From NCBI RefSeq assembly GCF_000006565.2, contig NC_031476.1:4302458-4366457 (forward strand): 64,000 nucleotides of DNA, in the 5' to 3' direction. Under the pieces are notes generated by a model. It searched no databases. It worked only from the letters and a program-made list of their open reading frames with translations, and was not told the DNA's origin. How positions within the stretch are numbered: position 1 is the first letter of the stretch; every line of letters begins with the position of its first letter. This document shows, piece after piece, positions 24,449-36,500 of this stretch. The translations under genes were made by a program, and so were the position numbers. This DNA is from Toxoplasma gondii ME49. Lineage: Eukaryota > Apicomplexa > Conoidasida > Eucoccidiorida > Sarcocystidae.

Positions 24449-25665
24449 GCATAAATGGGTATATGCTTGCTTCGCGAGATGAGAAAGGAGAGAGCGAGGA
24501 AGCCATAAAGTCGCTAGATGCTTCGGAAGAGACGAGTCTTTGAGAGGAGCACTGTGGGCGAAGAAGGACAGGCAGCTAAGACAGAGGAATCTGTGGGGGG
24601 GGGGCAGATAAGGAGAAGAGAAGAGAGGGGTGCATGCGTCAGAGAGAGAGAGATGGTGCAGCCGCGTGTAGCTGCTCATCTGTGTTTTGAAGGTAGTGTT
24701 TGAAATGAGGGACTCTCTTGTAGTTCACTTGACAAAAACTGGTCTGTCTCACCGATGCGGTGCTCAGAGATAAGAGAAGGCCCGTAGGTCTGAAGCAACT
24801 GATTCATCATGCGAAAGGCTTCATCGTAAGTTGGATAGCCATACGGCATAGATCCATGGTCGAGGAGGAAGAACGGATCGTTCACCACTCCTCGAGGATC
24901 TTCTGCGCTCGACGAAGCTTCGCTGGGACGCGCGCCAGAGGCAACTGTGGCGTTGGCGGACAAGCTGCGCGGAATGAAGGACTCGAAGGAGACAGGCGCC
25001 GACGCGTTGCGACTGATAGCAGAGGAGGAAGAAAAGGCAAACGAAGTGATGGCAACCTGGCCTCTCGAGGAAGAAGAAAAAGAAGAAGAGGCAGATGAGG
25101 AAGACGGAAGAGAAGGGGAAGAAGGAAAGAAAGGGGAAGAGAAAGACGACGAGGAAGATGAGGAAGAAGAAGGGATATCCAAAGAGGAAGACACGGCAGA
25201 AGGCGAGGAAAGAGAAGAGGGAGGAGGCCGAGCGTTGGAAAGATGAGGAGCGAGACGAGGAAGCGAGGGACGATAAGCCGCTGATCGCGGGGAAGAGGAA
25301 AGAGACTTTGGAGAAGAAGCTGCAGGCTGTGTGGAGGAAGACGAAAGATGCTTCGAAGGCAAGGAAGCAGTGACAGACGGCGAGACACCATCGGCCGAAG
25401 CCGAGGAAAGGGAGGAGACCGAGACGGAAGAGAACAGCTGGCTCGTGGTAGCCAGAGGAGACAGAACTTCTACGGAGTCGGCGGACTCGACGAGGTCCCG
25501 GCTACCGACGTGTGTGGTGAGAGAAGAAGGACTTTCTTCTGAACTGGATGCCCAGCTGAAACTCGAAAGAAGCAGATTCAGGTAGGGACAAGCCAGCAGC
25601 AGAAAGGCGGTGGGTCTCCATGCGCGGAACCTGCGAGCTATTGACGGCACCGCGTCACCCGTCAT
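16672..25665 (-). CDS. Secreted, membrane-anchored M14 metallocarboxypeptidase
   Basis: Minus-strand exons: 25665-24753, 24181-23897, 23236-22990, 22720-22397, 21946 to about 21311, 21282-21148, 20274-19692, 19109-18783, 18083-17943, 17212-17099, 16947-16883, 16774-16672 (TGA); about 1,290 aa. A signal peptide opens exon 1 (hydrophobic core FLLLACPYLNLLL), followed by a ~200-residue Ser/Pro linker. The catalytic domain shows the zinc ligands H385 and E388 in HHAREP, N470-R471 in DLNRN for binding the substrate carboxylate, the third zinc ligand H559 in NFHTYGE, and catalytic E630 in SPEIGW. After a beta-rich region with VVNTGLLPLHGS and a Ser/Pro linker, exon 11 encodes a transmembrane segment (FAALLLLTLFLVLGLAL) with a short Ser-rich tail. 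Family knowledge: M14 enzymes remove C-terminal residues. Inference: a type I protein of the secretory pathway or surface. The 19691-19110 intron and the exon 5/6 junction are the weakest parts; the latter is reported as a finding. Confidence 0.85.
24379..24446. repeat. (TA)n microsatellite, intron 1 of the carboxypeptidase gene
   Basis: An interrupted TA tract of about 68 bp. A related tract at 22079-22106 lies in intron 4 of the same gene. Confidence 0.9.
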
Positions 25666-27710
25666 CTCGCACGAAGAAGGTTGAAGGGATGCCGAAGATG
25701 GAGGAAAAGCAGAAGGAATCTGTTAGATCCGATTGTGTCTCTGTTCGACTGGACTTGTTCCCATCGAACGAATGTTGCAACGCAATGCAGCAGTAGGCAC
25801 CTGCATGGAGCGCTTCAGACTGTAGGAAACAGACTCCTTAACTTAAAGTGGAGAGTCAAACAGAGTGCTCAAACGAGAGAGAAACATGGCATCCTGCAGG
25901 AGAAAACAGGCTCGTGCCACGGGAGACTGCGGAGGGAAATGCCGAAGACGCACCCGCGTCGGTTTCCGGAGCCTCACAGAGAAGAAGAAAACCGTCCGTC
26001 CAACTCACATGCTCGGACATAACGAGTTTTACTCAACCCAATTTAGCAGCGAGAGACTCACAGACCTGGTCACCCGCCACTCATTCCAAGAAGAGCTTGG
26101 GAGGAGGCATGGTGGCTGCCATTTGACACCAGCGACATTCATAGACCATTCCACTGAGTCACACACATACCGAAAGTGAACCGCGACGATCGAAAAGGAG
26201 AGAGTACGAATTCATTGCCTTGAAAAAAGTCCCGTCTCTTGTGCGAAGTGCACATGCGCCTCGTCCTCCTGTCTCAGGAACCGGATCCGTCTGCATGCGC
26301 AGCGGTGAAGACACCGGATGATTGCAGCAAAAAGAAATGCATCTAAAGCAGTTCGTACCACAAATGGACTTCCTACAGTCAGTGCATTTCCAATCGGCTT
26401 TTTCTCCTGTAGTAAAGAGGGGACGAATGCGTGTGCAGTGCTAGTTTTTGCACAGCATTCAGCGGTAAGGCAGACTTTCTGCTCGCGAGTTCTCACGGTT
26501 TGAGAGTATCCCCTAGATGTGGACTGAGAAACCACACTTTTGCGAGTTTTTAATCCGGATAGTCAAGTCCACTCGGGCCGAAGGCCCTTCTAAAGTAAAG
26601 TTCGCCGAAAGCCTTTATTATTAAACACACACTCCAGGAGAAAGCAACAGTGGACGGCTTTCATACACCAGTTGGACGCGGCGACCTCTCAGCGTCTTGA
26701 GGTTATTACTGTCATGCACACGAAACGCCCTTCTTCATCGATAGAGACCTGAGTCTGTCAACTTTGCTTGACACAGAGCCCTGTCATGACTCCGTCTGAC
26801 AGAGCCAGTCTATCGTCGCGAGTGTCAATCGAATCCAACGATGCAAAGAGTAAAGGGGATAAGCTCTCAATTATTTTTCAGATGCCAAAAGAAACCCAAC
26901 AAGGATAAACCCTAGGTACTGTACTAGAAAACGGAGGCGAGCCTACATCGGTTCTTGAATGACGAAGTATTTCCATTCTGCGCGAACGATCGCATTCTGG
27001 AGACCGAAACTGGGATCGACAACGGCGATCTTTGTTGCTTGAGAAGCATCACATAATCATACTGAGTACGCAGGCATTGTTAGTCCTGAATACGACACAA
27101 AAATTCAACTGGTCTACACCTGGCTCCTGCCACACCTTAAATGCCAGACACCGCAAAGATCACTAAAGTTGGGATAAACTTCGATGCTGTTTTCCCTGTA
27201 ACTTCCACATGAAGAGGCAAAGAAAGAAGGGAGGGAGTCCCTCCAGGTAGGCCTGGGCGCCGACACTTCTACAGATTCTGCTCAGACAACATCCCTAAGA
27301 TATGGCGAGGGGAAACTGGAAACAGTCCGCAGAATGCGTACTAAACTCAAAGCATAGCATCGTTGCTGTCACACCTCCATAAATTAAAACGCAGCATCGT
27401 TGCTTCAGCAAGAATTCGAGTTGGGTTTCATACGAAATGTTCTCGTCATGGCACATCGACGGCACCGTTCCGCACTCAGCGACAAGTCAAAAGACGGTTA
27501 TAAACGAAATTCGTCTTCCACTGCACGTGAATGTTGTGTGGTTTGATAATTGTAATGAAGGCAATGCACAATGCAGAAAGAATAGAATCTCCATCTGATG
27601 AAAGAATCGGCTACCTTTTTGCTGGGTCCTCCGTACACATGGTGACCCCGACAACCAGAAGCCTGACAGGATTTCAGCAACTGTCGCGGAGAGGGTTTCG
27701 TTTGTCTCAG
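25666..27710. other. Spacer upstream of the carboxypeptidase gene and downstream of the methyltransferase gene
   Basis: About 2 kb without a supportable gene. It must hold the carboxypeptidase promoter and the methyltransferase 3'UTR (both genes are on the - strand). Composition between about 26500 and 27500 is less GC-rich than the coding regions, and open frames are short. It carries one arm of the 90-bp inverted duplication (26771-26860). Confidence 0.5.
26771..26860 (+). repeat. 90-bp inverted repeat, spacer copy
   Basis: These 90 bases are the reverse complement of 28844-28933 with a single mismatch (GTCAATCG here, the complement of GTCCATCG there). Flanking bases diverge at once on both sides. 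The segment is not a simple repeat and has no coding sense that I can recognise. Confidence 0.9.
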
Positions 27711-30700
27711 TCAAGTGCGCGTGTACCAGCCATGTGTCTCGCTAGGGATTCCTTCTGTTTTTCTCGCCTTGGCGATTTTATGAGTAGCTGGAATCGGACA
27801 GCCGTGAGGTTGCTCTGGAGTGTACTGTTTAGTGGATCGCTCCAAGGTGATAACGCATTCGATATGTCGCGTGTGAGGAAACATGTCGAAAGGCTGAATG
27901 TTCTTCACCGTGTACAGGGGCAAAACAGCTTTCAAATCTCTCGCCTGAAAATGCAGAGTATGGTCGACAAGAAACCACTGCAAACCAGAATCAAGCTGAA
28001 TGCAAGTCGAGGATGGAAAAGCATGCATGCCACAATCTAGAGATCGGGGGTTCTATCTGCTGCACGAGCTAGAAAGCTTGCTGCCTACCTGCGTTGCCGG
28101 GTGGCATGATATGTACACAATTCGTTCCGGTTTCAGCCTGGAAGTGTAAGTGAAATTCACACGCGTTCTTCGATGAAAACCCATTCCGTGACTAGGACCC
28201 AGAAAAAGAACTTGTGCAAAGGCAATTCAAATTTCCGGAGAAACTGGCCTCCAAACCTGTCGAGCTGCGCGCCCGCTCACTTACTTGAGCAAGCTGAGCA
28301 AGAACTCGGAATCGCATCCTTTTCTTGGCGGGTCAAGAACAACAAACAAACGGCTCTTGTCCGAGGACGAGTGCCCCGCGCTAAAGGATTCTGAAAAGAA
28401 ACAAATTTTCCAGCATCGGCGTGCAGTATTACCACGGCGATGGAAGCGTTTCCAGCATCTGTCGCCATCCATCTTAGCCTAACGAATTGACTCGGAACAT
28501 GCGACAGGAAATTGTCAAAAAAGAGAGTGCAGGAGACACCCTCCGGCCCTAAGACCGTCGACACAACCGATGCGAGATAAAACAGCCACAGCCTTACCAA
28601 AAAAGTTCTTCGCGTCGCTGACCTCGAAACGCGCTCTCCACTTGGAGTTGAACTGTGCATTGTATTTTGCCAGTTCTATGCTTGATGAACATACGTCAAA
28701 ACCAACCACTTCCTGAAGGCAATACGCACGAAAAGATAGTCTTTCCGTTGTGCCCACATGTGTGAGTATGCTGGGTCTATTGTAGACACAGCACAGTTTC
28801 GGTCGCAGTTACTGTAGAAATAGAAACAACCGAACATCGCGGAATCCCCTTTACTCTTTGCATCGTTGGATTCGATGGACACTCGCGACGATAGACTGGC
28901 TCTGTCAGACGGAGTCATGACAGGGCTCTGTGTATGCGTGGTTATATATCTGGTGTTGTGTAGTGTTGTAGCATGCATTAGATATACACGCAGTCTATTG
29001 ATAAGCGCATGCTTTTACATAGACGCACAGACATACGTGACACACGTCTCCCAAGCAGGTCTTCCGCAAGCAGCACATACATCGAAGTCATCGTGGCATG
29101 CCAAGGCGAAGAGTCCGACACCGCAGTAACAGTCAAGGAGGCGACGGTGGGGAGGTTGCTGTCCAGGGACTTCACGCAGATCGCGGAGTTGTTCCCTCAC
29201 GTGCGAAACCTAAAAACACAAATATGAGAGATGTAAGACAAACGTTCGTTCGCATCGATTTCTGGGGGAATCCGCTACGGTAGGAAACTATACATCCCGT
29301 GAAACTCATGACCCTGAGACAAAGGCCAAAGAGCTGAAGATGACCCTTGGACGCTGGACTCATCGTTCGGGGATACGAGGCCAGTGCAGGCCGAGCACGT
29401 TTTGCACTTACGCAGAAATCAATGGCACAGTCTATGCACACAAACGGAAAGATTTGACTGGATACTGGCCAGAATGGAAGGCCTCTTTGATGACACCAGA
29501 CACCGTGTTCGGGGACCGAGGAGACTCGCGGTTCCCCGCAGCAGTTACGGAGGGTACAGCTCGCTACCTTTTAGGTTTGACCAAGCCTTACCAGAAGAGG
29601 CAAAACGCGACGATTGACTTGGAAGAAGTCTCCTGCTCTATACCAGCAGTGAAGGCCATCGATCCCAGTGGATGCGCATAGTGTCCCGGGGTCGCTTGTG
29701 ACGGAATTCAAACCTGCAGAAAAAAAACGGTAATCGTACAGCATAATCAGTTTTCACCGGACGTCTTTGGTGGATACAGTTTATGCTGACAGAAACGCTC
29801 GAGCCACAAGACTAAAGCGTCAAGAAGCACGGGTAAGGGGATAGATGGGATCAGATCTAAACAGTCACGCTGTTACGTTTCTGCCACTTTTAGGACAACA
29901 CTCCGTGCGCGAGAAAACCAAGGGGTATTTAAGCCATGATCTGCGCACTTCGAACTCTCACCTGTATCACGTAACAAAACCGTTGCACCTTTTTGCCGCG
30001 CTTCTGCTGCGTCAGGGGACACAGCTTGAGCTTGAACGGCGATCTGCTTGCGGATCTCAGCAAGCTTCTCGTTGACCGACCTCAAGGCCAGTTTACAAGA
30101 CTCAATTTCGAGAACCTGGTCGCAGAAAGTAATAATATATGCGCACTACTAACGCACGACGGTCCGGGTTTTCCTCTCACAACATTCCAAAGAAAGAAAC
30201 TACCGCAACTGCAAACACCACTTGACGTCGGAATGGAGGTCCACACTTATGTTCCCAGTGTGGGCATCCCCAAAAGCAAAATGATAGTTTGCAGCAAGGA
30301 ATCAGACAGATCATCCTAGTGGCAGATGATACGCCTGTAAAGCACCATCTATGGGGGGATTTGCAGTTGAGGCAGGCTGCAGTGAACGTTGCGTATTTCC
30401 CTGCCACGGTTGGACGTACTCGTCTCGGATATCGCACGTCGTTGTACCCCACCGCCGGAAGGCTACCCGCTTGGTAAAACGTGTAGTGAGGGGTGATTTT
30501 TGACCTGTAGTGGTATCCTCCACGCTCGTTGTTCGACAGAACCGGATTTACGGTTGCACTCTCGGGCAAACCAGCCAGTCGGCAGAGAACGCCTTGGACA
30601 TGACCTCGTTTTACCTCATGCTGAAGACGCAGCCACAGAGGACAGATGAATCCATACCTCTGGAAGCGGATTTATCATGTGCCTAAAGGGTCTCATAAAT

Positions 30701-31653
30701 TTATCAAAGCCAGAGCTGGAAGCCTGTCGACAACGGCTATATCGTACCTGCATTGACAGTGGCATATGCTGATATTGGCATCCACTGCACGCTCCAAAGT
30801 AGGGACATGGAGATGTCACCCGCCGAGGAGAAGGCGCGTTGACGTAAGCGACAATGAATCCAATGCTGTGCTGCGCAAGTGCTTTGTGGATTCGCACCCA
30901 GACGTATTCACCGGGTATTGAGAAAGGAACAAAAACAGGCTTCCCGTGCTTCCCTTGACACTGAGGAGGAGCGTTTCGGTCATCAGGAGGGTCAGCCACA
31001 GACGAAGATGAAGGTGAGGCTGGATTTTCATGACGAGCAAAAGCTGTCGCTATTTCTGTTTGCTTCAGTCCACTCTCGAGAGATCTTGATGGTTGAGGGT
31101 CGCAGCACCCCGCTTTATGGTCAGGGTGCCCGCAGTCTGAGACGCATCTGTCGCCTCCAAAACAGATTGACCCGAACCCTTCACCTGTGTCAATAATGAA
31201 CTGAATATGGACTAGGACTATATCGCCATCGGACGGCCGGTATTGGTCTCTTTTCACATTATCGATGCTGGTGCCGTCGTGAGCAGGCGGAGTAGCCGCG
31301 GAGTTGTGGCCATCGAGTGATGCATAAAGAACCACCTGCGATGGGGTACGGGAAGTTTTCTGGTGTGATTTAATAAGCCTCAGAGGGAGCTTGAAAGACC
31401 AACGGCGCTCCTTTCGCGCCGTGTCATCGCGAATGACTGAGCAGGGCGGAGTTCCGTTGCACACGCCTAGGCGCTCTAGTGATCGCGCTGACAGGTGCCC
31501 GGAAGTCGGAAAGTGGTAGCGACTTCCCACACGAAATGCCGAACATGATGAAAGTACATTCAGCACCAGAGAATAAATTATGATGATTACAAGACGCCAA
31601 GTCCCATCGGAATGACAGCTGCGTCCATGCTTCGGACTCGACCTGGGACTCAT
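27711..31653 (-). CDS. TrmA/RlmD-family RNA (uracil-5-)-methyltransferase with apicoplast-type leader
   Basis: Nine exons, all in phase: 31653-30748, 30620-30420, 30115-29962, 29713-29592, 29209-29081, 28712-28598, 28390-28285, 28137-28089, 27944-27711; 671 aa. Residues 20-40 form a signal-peptide core (LVIIIIYSLVLNVLSSCSAF), followed by a basic, Ser/Thr-rich stretch to about 115, the usual bipartite apicoplast leader. A TRAM-like beta region (~143-281) contains an unconserved insert. C283, C289, C292 (CPYFGACSGC) and C376 (IESC) are the expected Fe-S cysteines. FFQVN (450-454), the SAM loop LLDCYCGVG (485-493), DPPRKG (562-567), nucleophile C589 in SCHPAT, and E623 in PHTRHIE are all present. 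The family adds a 5-methyl group to uridine in tRNA or rRNA using SAM; which RNA is targeted cannot be read from the sequence. Confidence 0.9.
28844..28933 (-). repeat. 90-bp inverted repeat, intronic copy
   Basis: Partner of 26771-26860, in inverted orientation, inside the intron between exon 5 (ends 29081) and exon 6 (starts 28712) of the methyltransferase gene. About 1.98 kb separates the arms, so a primary transcript of the - strand reaching past 26771 could fold the two arms into a hairpin. Confidence 0.9.
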
Positions 31654-33506
31654 TTGCTATCCGTGATGTCTTGCGCACGGTTAGCACTACATCTCTAGAG
31701 GCATCCAGTACACCAGTGGGTATCCTCGGACAACACATGAAACAAACAGGCAAACATGTATGTCAATTCCGCGTATCCTAGAACATTCGAACACCCGAGT
31801 TCGGAAAGGAATTTGGTAGCCCCGTCTGCTGCATGCACTCCACATGGAACCATGGCGCATGTACGATCCACGCCAGCCGCGGACGCAGCACACAAGTGCC
31901 TCATGCTTGACACATCTGTCTAAGCAATGCCGTCGAAGAGATCATTGTTTTCTCAAGGTGTCAACAAGATGAAGATTACCAGCCAGAATCCCCGGGTGCG
32001 GATGGCATGGCACACTGTAGCATCGGCACCGCTTTTTGATACTCCCGATCTACATTGTCTTGAAATGTTAGCACTAGCAACACACTGTGCTCCAACTCCA
32101 GTTAATAAGAATCATAAAATAAGTTGCCGGTTCTGTGGTTGTGCCAAACTAGCACTGTCAATGTCCCAGAAAAAGCTTTTAAATAGTCCTGTCCCAAGCT
32201 GAGCCGGGTTGTGTTCCTCTAGTCACTCAATAACGTCGGTTTTCCATGTTAGGCGCTAACTTCACGCATGTTGCCATAACTTCGCCTCATAGAAGCATGC
32301 CTCTCTTCGGCAGATTCTCATGAATGTTCGTTAATGCAATTCTACCCAGTTTCACAGTTCTTTTCGTGCATCGCGGATCGGCCCAGTCTCGCAGACTCCG
32401 CTGTGGTGGATGAGGCGTGAGGCAAAGCAGCAACGGCAAGCCGTGCTCGGTACATACAGCTCAACGTTGAGTGACACATTTCACACTCACTTCAGTTAAG
32501 TTGTGTCCCTGGCGCATAGCATAACCGAAAGTGGTACAACCTTCAAGCAATGGACAGAGCCTTTGCACCAAAAATGAAGGTGGCTTTCGTGACAGCGGCA
32601 CTTGCCGCTTCTCTTGATAGCGAATGTTGCGCGTACTCTGTTGTTAGAGGAAATCTGGACCGTGAACCACCGGCACATCCTCTAGACGAGGAGTATCCCG
32701 TCAACACTCTCGACGTTAAAGCTCCTAAGGTAGATTTGTGTGAGCCCTTGCAGGACCGCTCCCCCTCGTGCTCACGCATAAACTGTTTTTCTAGGCGCGG
32801 CAAATCATGTATGAAGAAGGCGTCCCGGGTAACAGTCGTGCTAAGTGTCAGTCTCAGAGCTCGGGAACCACGTGTATACAATTCAGATGTCTTTCCTGTG
32901 AATCAACCAGGTGCGCTTTTGTGCTGACCTCTGCCGCGGGTACCGTAAAGCTATTGAAAATTTTTCCCGTAGGGGAGCAATACCTGCCAGATTCCCACAA
33001 TGACTACGCAGAGTACGTCATCGTGAATTCGCCGAACACGACCGTGCGCAACTTTGGCACAAACGCGAACAAGAACGTTCTAATTAATAACGCCAGAGGG
33101 TACGCAACTAGTTTTTCTCGTTGATGATCCAGTACCGGATGACCATCCTCGTCTGCACAGACCAGTGCGCGTCGAATTCTCGACTCATGCCCCTTCAACA
33201 GCGACCCTAAAAGTGAGTGTGTCATTTCACTGAATTTCAACCATTACGGAAGCTATTGTTTTATCAAGACATTCGATAATACGGGAACAGCCATGGTGGA
33301 AGGGCAGCCGCCCTCACTCGCGTGATAAACCAAATATCTTTCCACTTGTTGTCCCTTACTTAATCGTGAAGATATCGTTTTCGAGACTTGGCAGTATAAT
33401 ACGTGACCCCCAAAAAGGAAAGTATGAGTGTTTCCTTAAAGGAATCCCTGTGTACGCTCCTGCATCAACACCCGTCACTGAATGTTTAACTCCAGCCAGG
33501 CAGTAT
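31654..33506. other. Spacer between the methyltransferase and RAP genes (both - strand)
   Basis: It must hold the methyltransferase promoter and the RAP gene 3'UTR. Apart from a low-confidence two-exon + strand ORF (32550-33124) and an overlapping 73-codon - strand ATG ORF (33225-33004), nothing is supported. Confidence 0.45.
32550..33124 (+). CDS. Candidate small secreted protein, two exons (low confidence)
   Basis: An ATG at 32550 (a second at 32574) opens a frame with a possible signal peptide core (VAFVTAALAASL). A donor after 32729 and an acceptor at 32793-32794 (TTTTTCTAG) remove a 65-bp intron and keep the frame to a TGA at 33124, giving about 169 aa. The second half is Asn-rich with four cysteines near its start. 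I recognise no family. An antisense ORF (33225-33004) looks as plausible by eye, and the locus could simply be 3'UTR of the RAP gene. Treat as a hypothesis. Confidence 0.25.
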
Positions 33507-36500
33507 CTAACAAAGAATCTGAGTGGCAATGGCATCGCGGAGCGCGTTGCACCTTTCTTCCCTTGTGCGAAGCTTAAGCCATGTCTTCCTTCGCACATCT
33601 ACGTATTTCCAACCGAGAATTTTCATGTGGCGCCTCTTCAGCCTCGCGACACCTAGTAATTCTCCACTGATGGGGCAGTAGTTGCCTTCACTTAGGAGGT
33701 CCAGCGCGACGGTCTTTTTCGGACTGCCAGCATTCGGGCTGCATAAAACACATAACATTCGGAGCCGAATTACCTGTACGTCGGCTCGTCTCGAACGCGC
33801 CTTCTGTTTTCCAGCATGATTAGTGATATTCACGTACCCGATCTTAATCTTCGCGTCAAACGTGTAGGCGCCCTTGGAGCTTAGCACGCTTGCATCAAAA
33901 TCCATCTCTTCGAAGCACGCTTTTAGCTCCGGATGATAAGGCTGGCGGCAAGCAAAAAATGCCGGACACACAACACCCATGAGATTGACAAAGCAGACGA
34001 AACGCGGAGCAGCAGCCGCGACTGGTTTACTGTCGACAGACAATCGTACCTGGTGTTGGTGTTCCAAAAACGGCTGTTGATGCTGTTCGGCAAGCAGCTG
34101 GATCGACTGAGGGACGTTTTCCAGGAAGCTGGAGAACTGAACACAGTTACGACAACGTGATTCAACACAGCTTGTGTAGACGTTTCTTGCATGCAGACCT
34201 CTCCAGCTACCATGGTAAAAGGAGTTTTTCGCCTGAGCATGCAGTTCCATTCGTGCAGCACCAGGCCGGCGTGCACAGCCTGTCCGGCGAGTTGCTCAGC
34301 CTACCTCTAGCAAGATGGTGAACATCACACGGCGTAGCTGATTGACACCACGGATGTCGTCCTCTCCACCACTTTGTACAAAGTTGTCGAGGAGAGTTTG
34401 ATAAAGTTGCTGCACCAGGTAGCAAACACACAGGATATGCCGATGCGAGTGTTTCGCCGCTAGAGGGGGATGCTTCACAACTTGGACGCATGAGCATGAG
34501 TTCACTGAGTTTTCCCCTTACCTGGTGGAAAAACCCCGCGAGCGCGAGGCCATCCAAGAGATTCAGTAGTTGTTGCGTACTGAATGCAACCTGAAGACAA
34601 TCATTCACAACTCAGCAGGGAGCAACCGTTGCCCACTTCGTTGACGGTACGCAGCCACCAGCACGACTGCGACACTATGACAGGCGGCAGACACGAAGAC
34701 TGCTGCCACCACTGCCAGTGCTGGTTGTGGCAGTGTCAGCAAGATTCGTAACGCCGGAACTTGGTTTCCCATATTTTAAAAAACACACTTATCGACGGAT
34801 AAGGAGAATTGCCGAATGACCAGGGAACGAACAGCAAACTTCTTTGAGAATTGCCAGGCGCTGTATTGGCCGTACCTGCAGTTTTGTCGCGTGTTCGACG
34901 ACGGCGGAGAAAAGCCTTTCGTCTGCAAAGCCAACTTTCCCTGCTGCATGCACCGTGCTCGATATTTCCGCGGGTGACATACAGTCCATACAATCCTGTT
35001 TGAGCAAGACACACGAGCCACGGTGAAAGCCGAACATAACGGGAAACCTCTCCTTCAACAACGAAGTGCAAAATTGAGTCCTCTGCAATGCCTACCGCTG
35101 CCGCTTTTGCCAGCGCCTTCCATGTCGCTTCCTCGCGCACACCAAGCCTGCCGAGCGCGTAAGCCAGTTGGGCGACCGTGATCTCCTCGAGGGTACATGC
35201 AGCCCTGGAAAAAACGGAGGAATAAGATTCAGTTTTAAACTTTCGCTGTGCAACCGCGGACTCGCAACGGAGAGCGACCGACTGCAAACGCTGTCGTGCG
35301 GAGCTTACTTTTGTATCCTTTCGCAGCACAGCTTGATTAGATTCTTTTCGCGGAAATTCATTGAGGCAAAGCCGTACAACAACATCGATAAGCTGGCGTT
35401 GGAAAACTGGAAGTTCAGCGCATCGTCGCTGAGTCGTCTGCCGATGCGCTTGAGTAACTGCGTGTCCAGAAGACAGTACTTGGACGATGCCAAAACGTAC
35501 AGGGCCAGCTCTTTGTCCGATAGGCGATGAACAGACTGTTTGATTAAGTTGTTTGACCGGTAAACCAATCGCCATGGTACAACGCCAGTGAGAGCGAACT
35601 CATAGATAATGTACACTAGAAAACGGGGGTGAAAGTCCGCAAGGCGGCTTTCCACAATGGACGCGCAGAGGCGGAGGCAACGGAGGTACGGCCAATCGGA
35701 TCGTCCATCTGTTTCTGTGGCGTTGCAGTTGTACCTGTCAAAAAGTGCATGCACGCGACAGAACCCACCATTGGATCCAAACCAGATTGCCAGCACGTTG
35801 TATTCCAGTTCCAAATTGTCAGGAAACATTCAAAGACTCGTGTTCTCTGGCTCATGAAGATGCACAACAGAGCCGGTCCGACGACTAACATACGGTTGAT
35901 GAAGTCTTCTAGCCATAGGAAGTGGCTTCACATATATCCAAGAAAGACGCAGGGAAGCGCTTGACAGACATATTAAGCGTGTGACAGCCATACCTCCGGA
36001 GAGTGTAAAGGACGCAGACGATATCGTGCTCGTTAAGTCTGCGCGACCCCTGCAGGATGTACTTCAGCATGTGCCTCAGGTGTCTCTGGACTTCAGCCTT
36101 TTTGCTGGCGAAACAGGACATCGCGTGGGCCACCTGACTGAAGGTGATTCCGCTGACTGGTGCCGACGGACTCTGCACACAGAAGAATTCACAAAAAAAC
36201 CTCGAATCGTTTCACTCCTTCAGTTTCATCGCAGCGCTTGCTTCAGCAGATCCCGACGCTTCGCTTCGATGCCAGTGATGCGTCAGGAGCGTCAACGAAT
36301 AGCTTGCGCCTTCTTGCGGTGTCATGCACAGACACCCGAGGCCTTTATGGGAGTGCACTATCGTGTATCGGCACCGCTCTGGACTCCTTTAGACAGCTAG
36401 AAGTCCTGGAAATGCAGCTCATACGACGTTGAAGCCACTCTGAATCCACTCAGGAAAAGTAGTCCAGAGGGCTCATTTGCGGTGCCGGATCCCCGCGTCT

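Noticed and set aside
33743..33774. GT...AG pair that could be a 32-base intron in the last RAP exon
   Set aside because: Too short, and removing it would break the frame into the RAP domain, while the unspliced frame is open.
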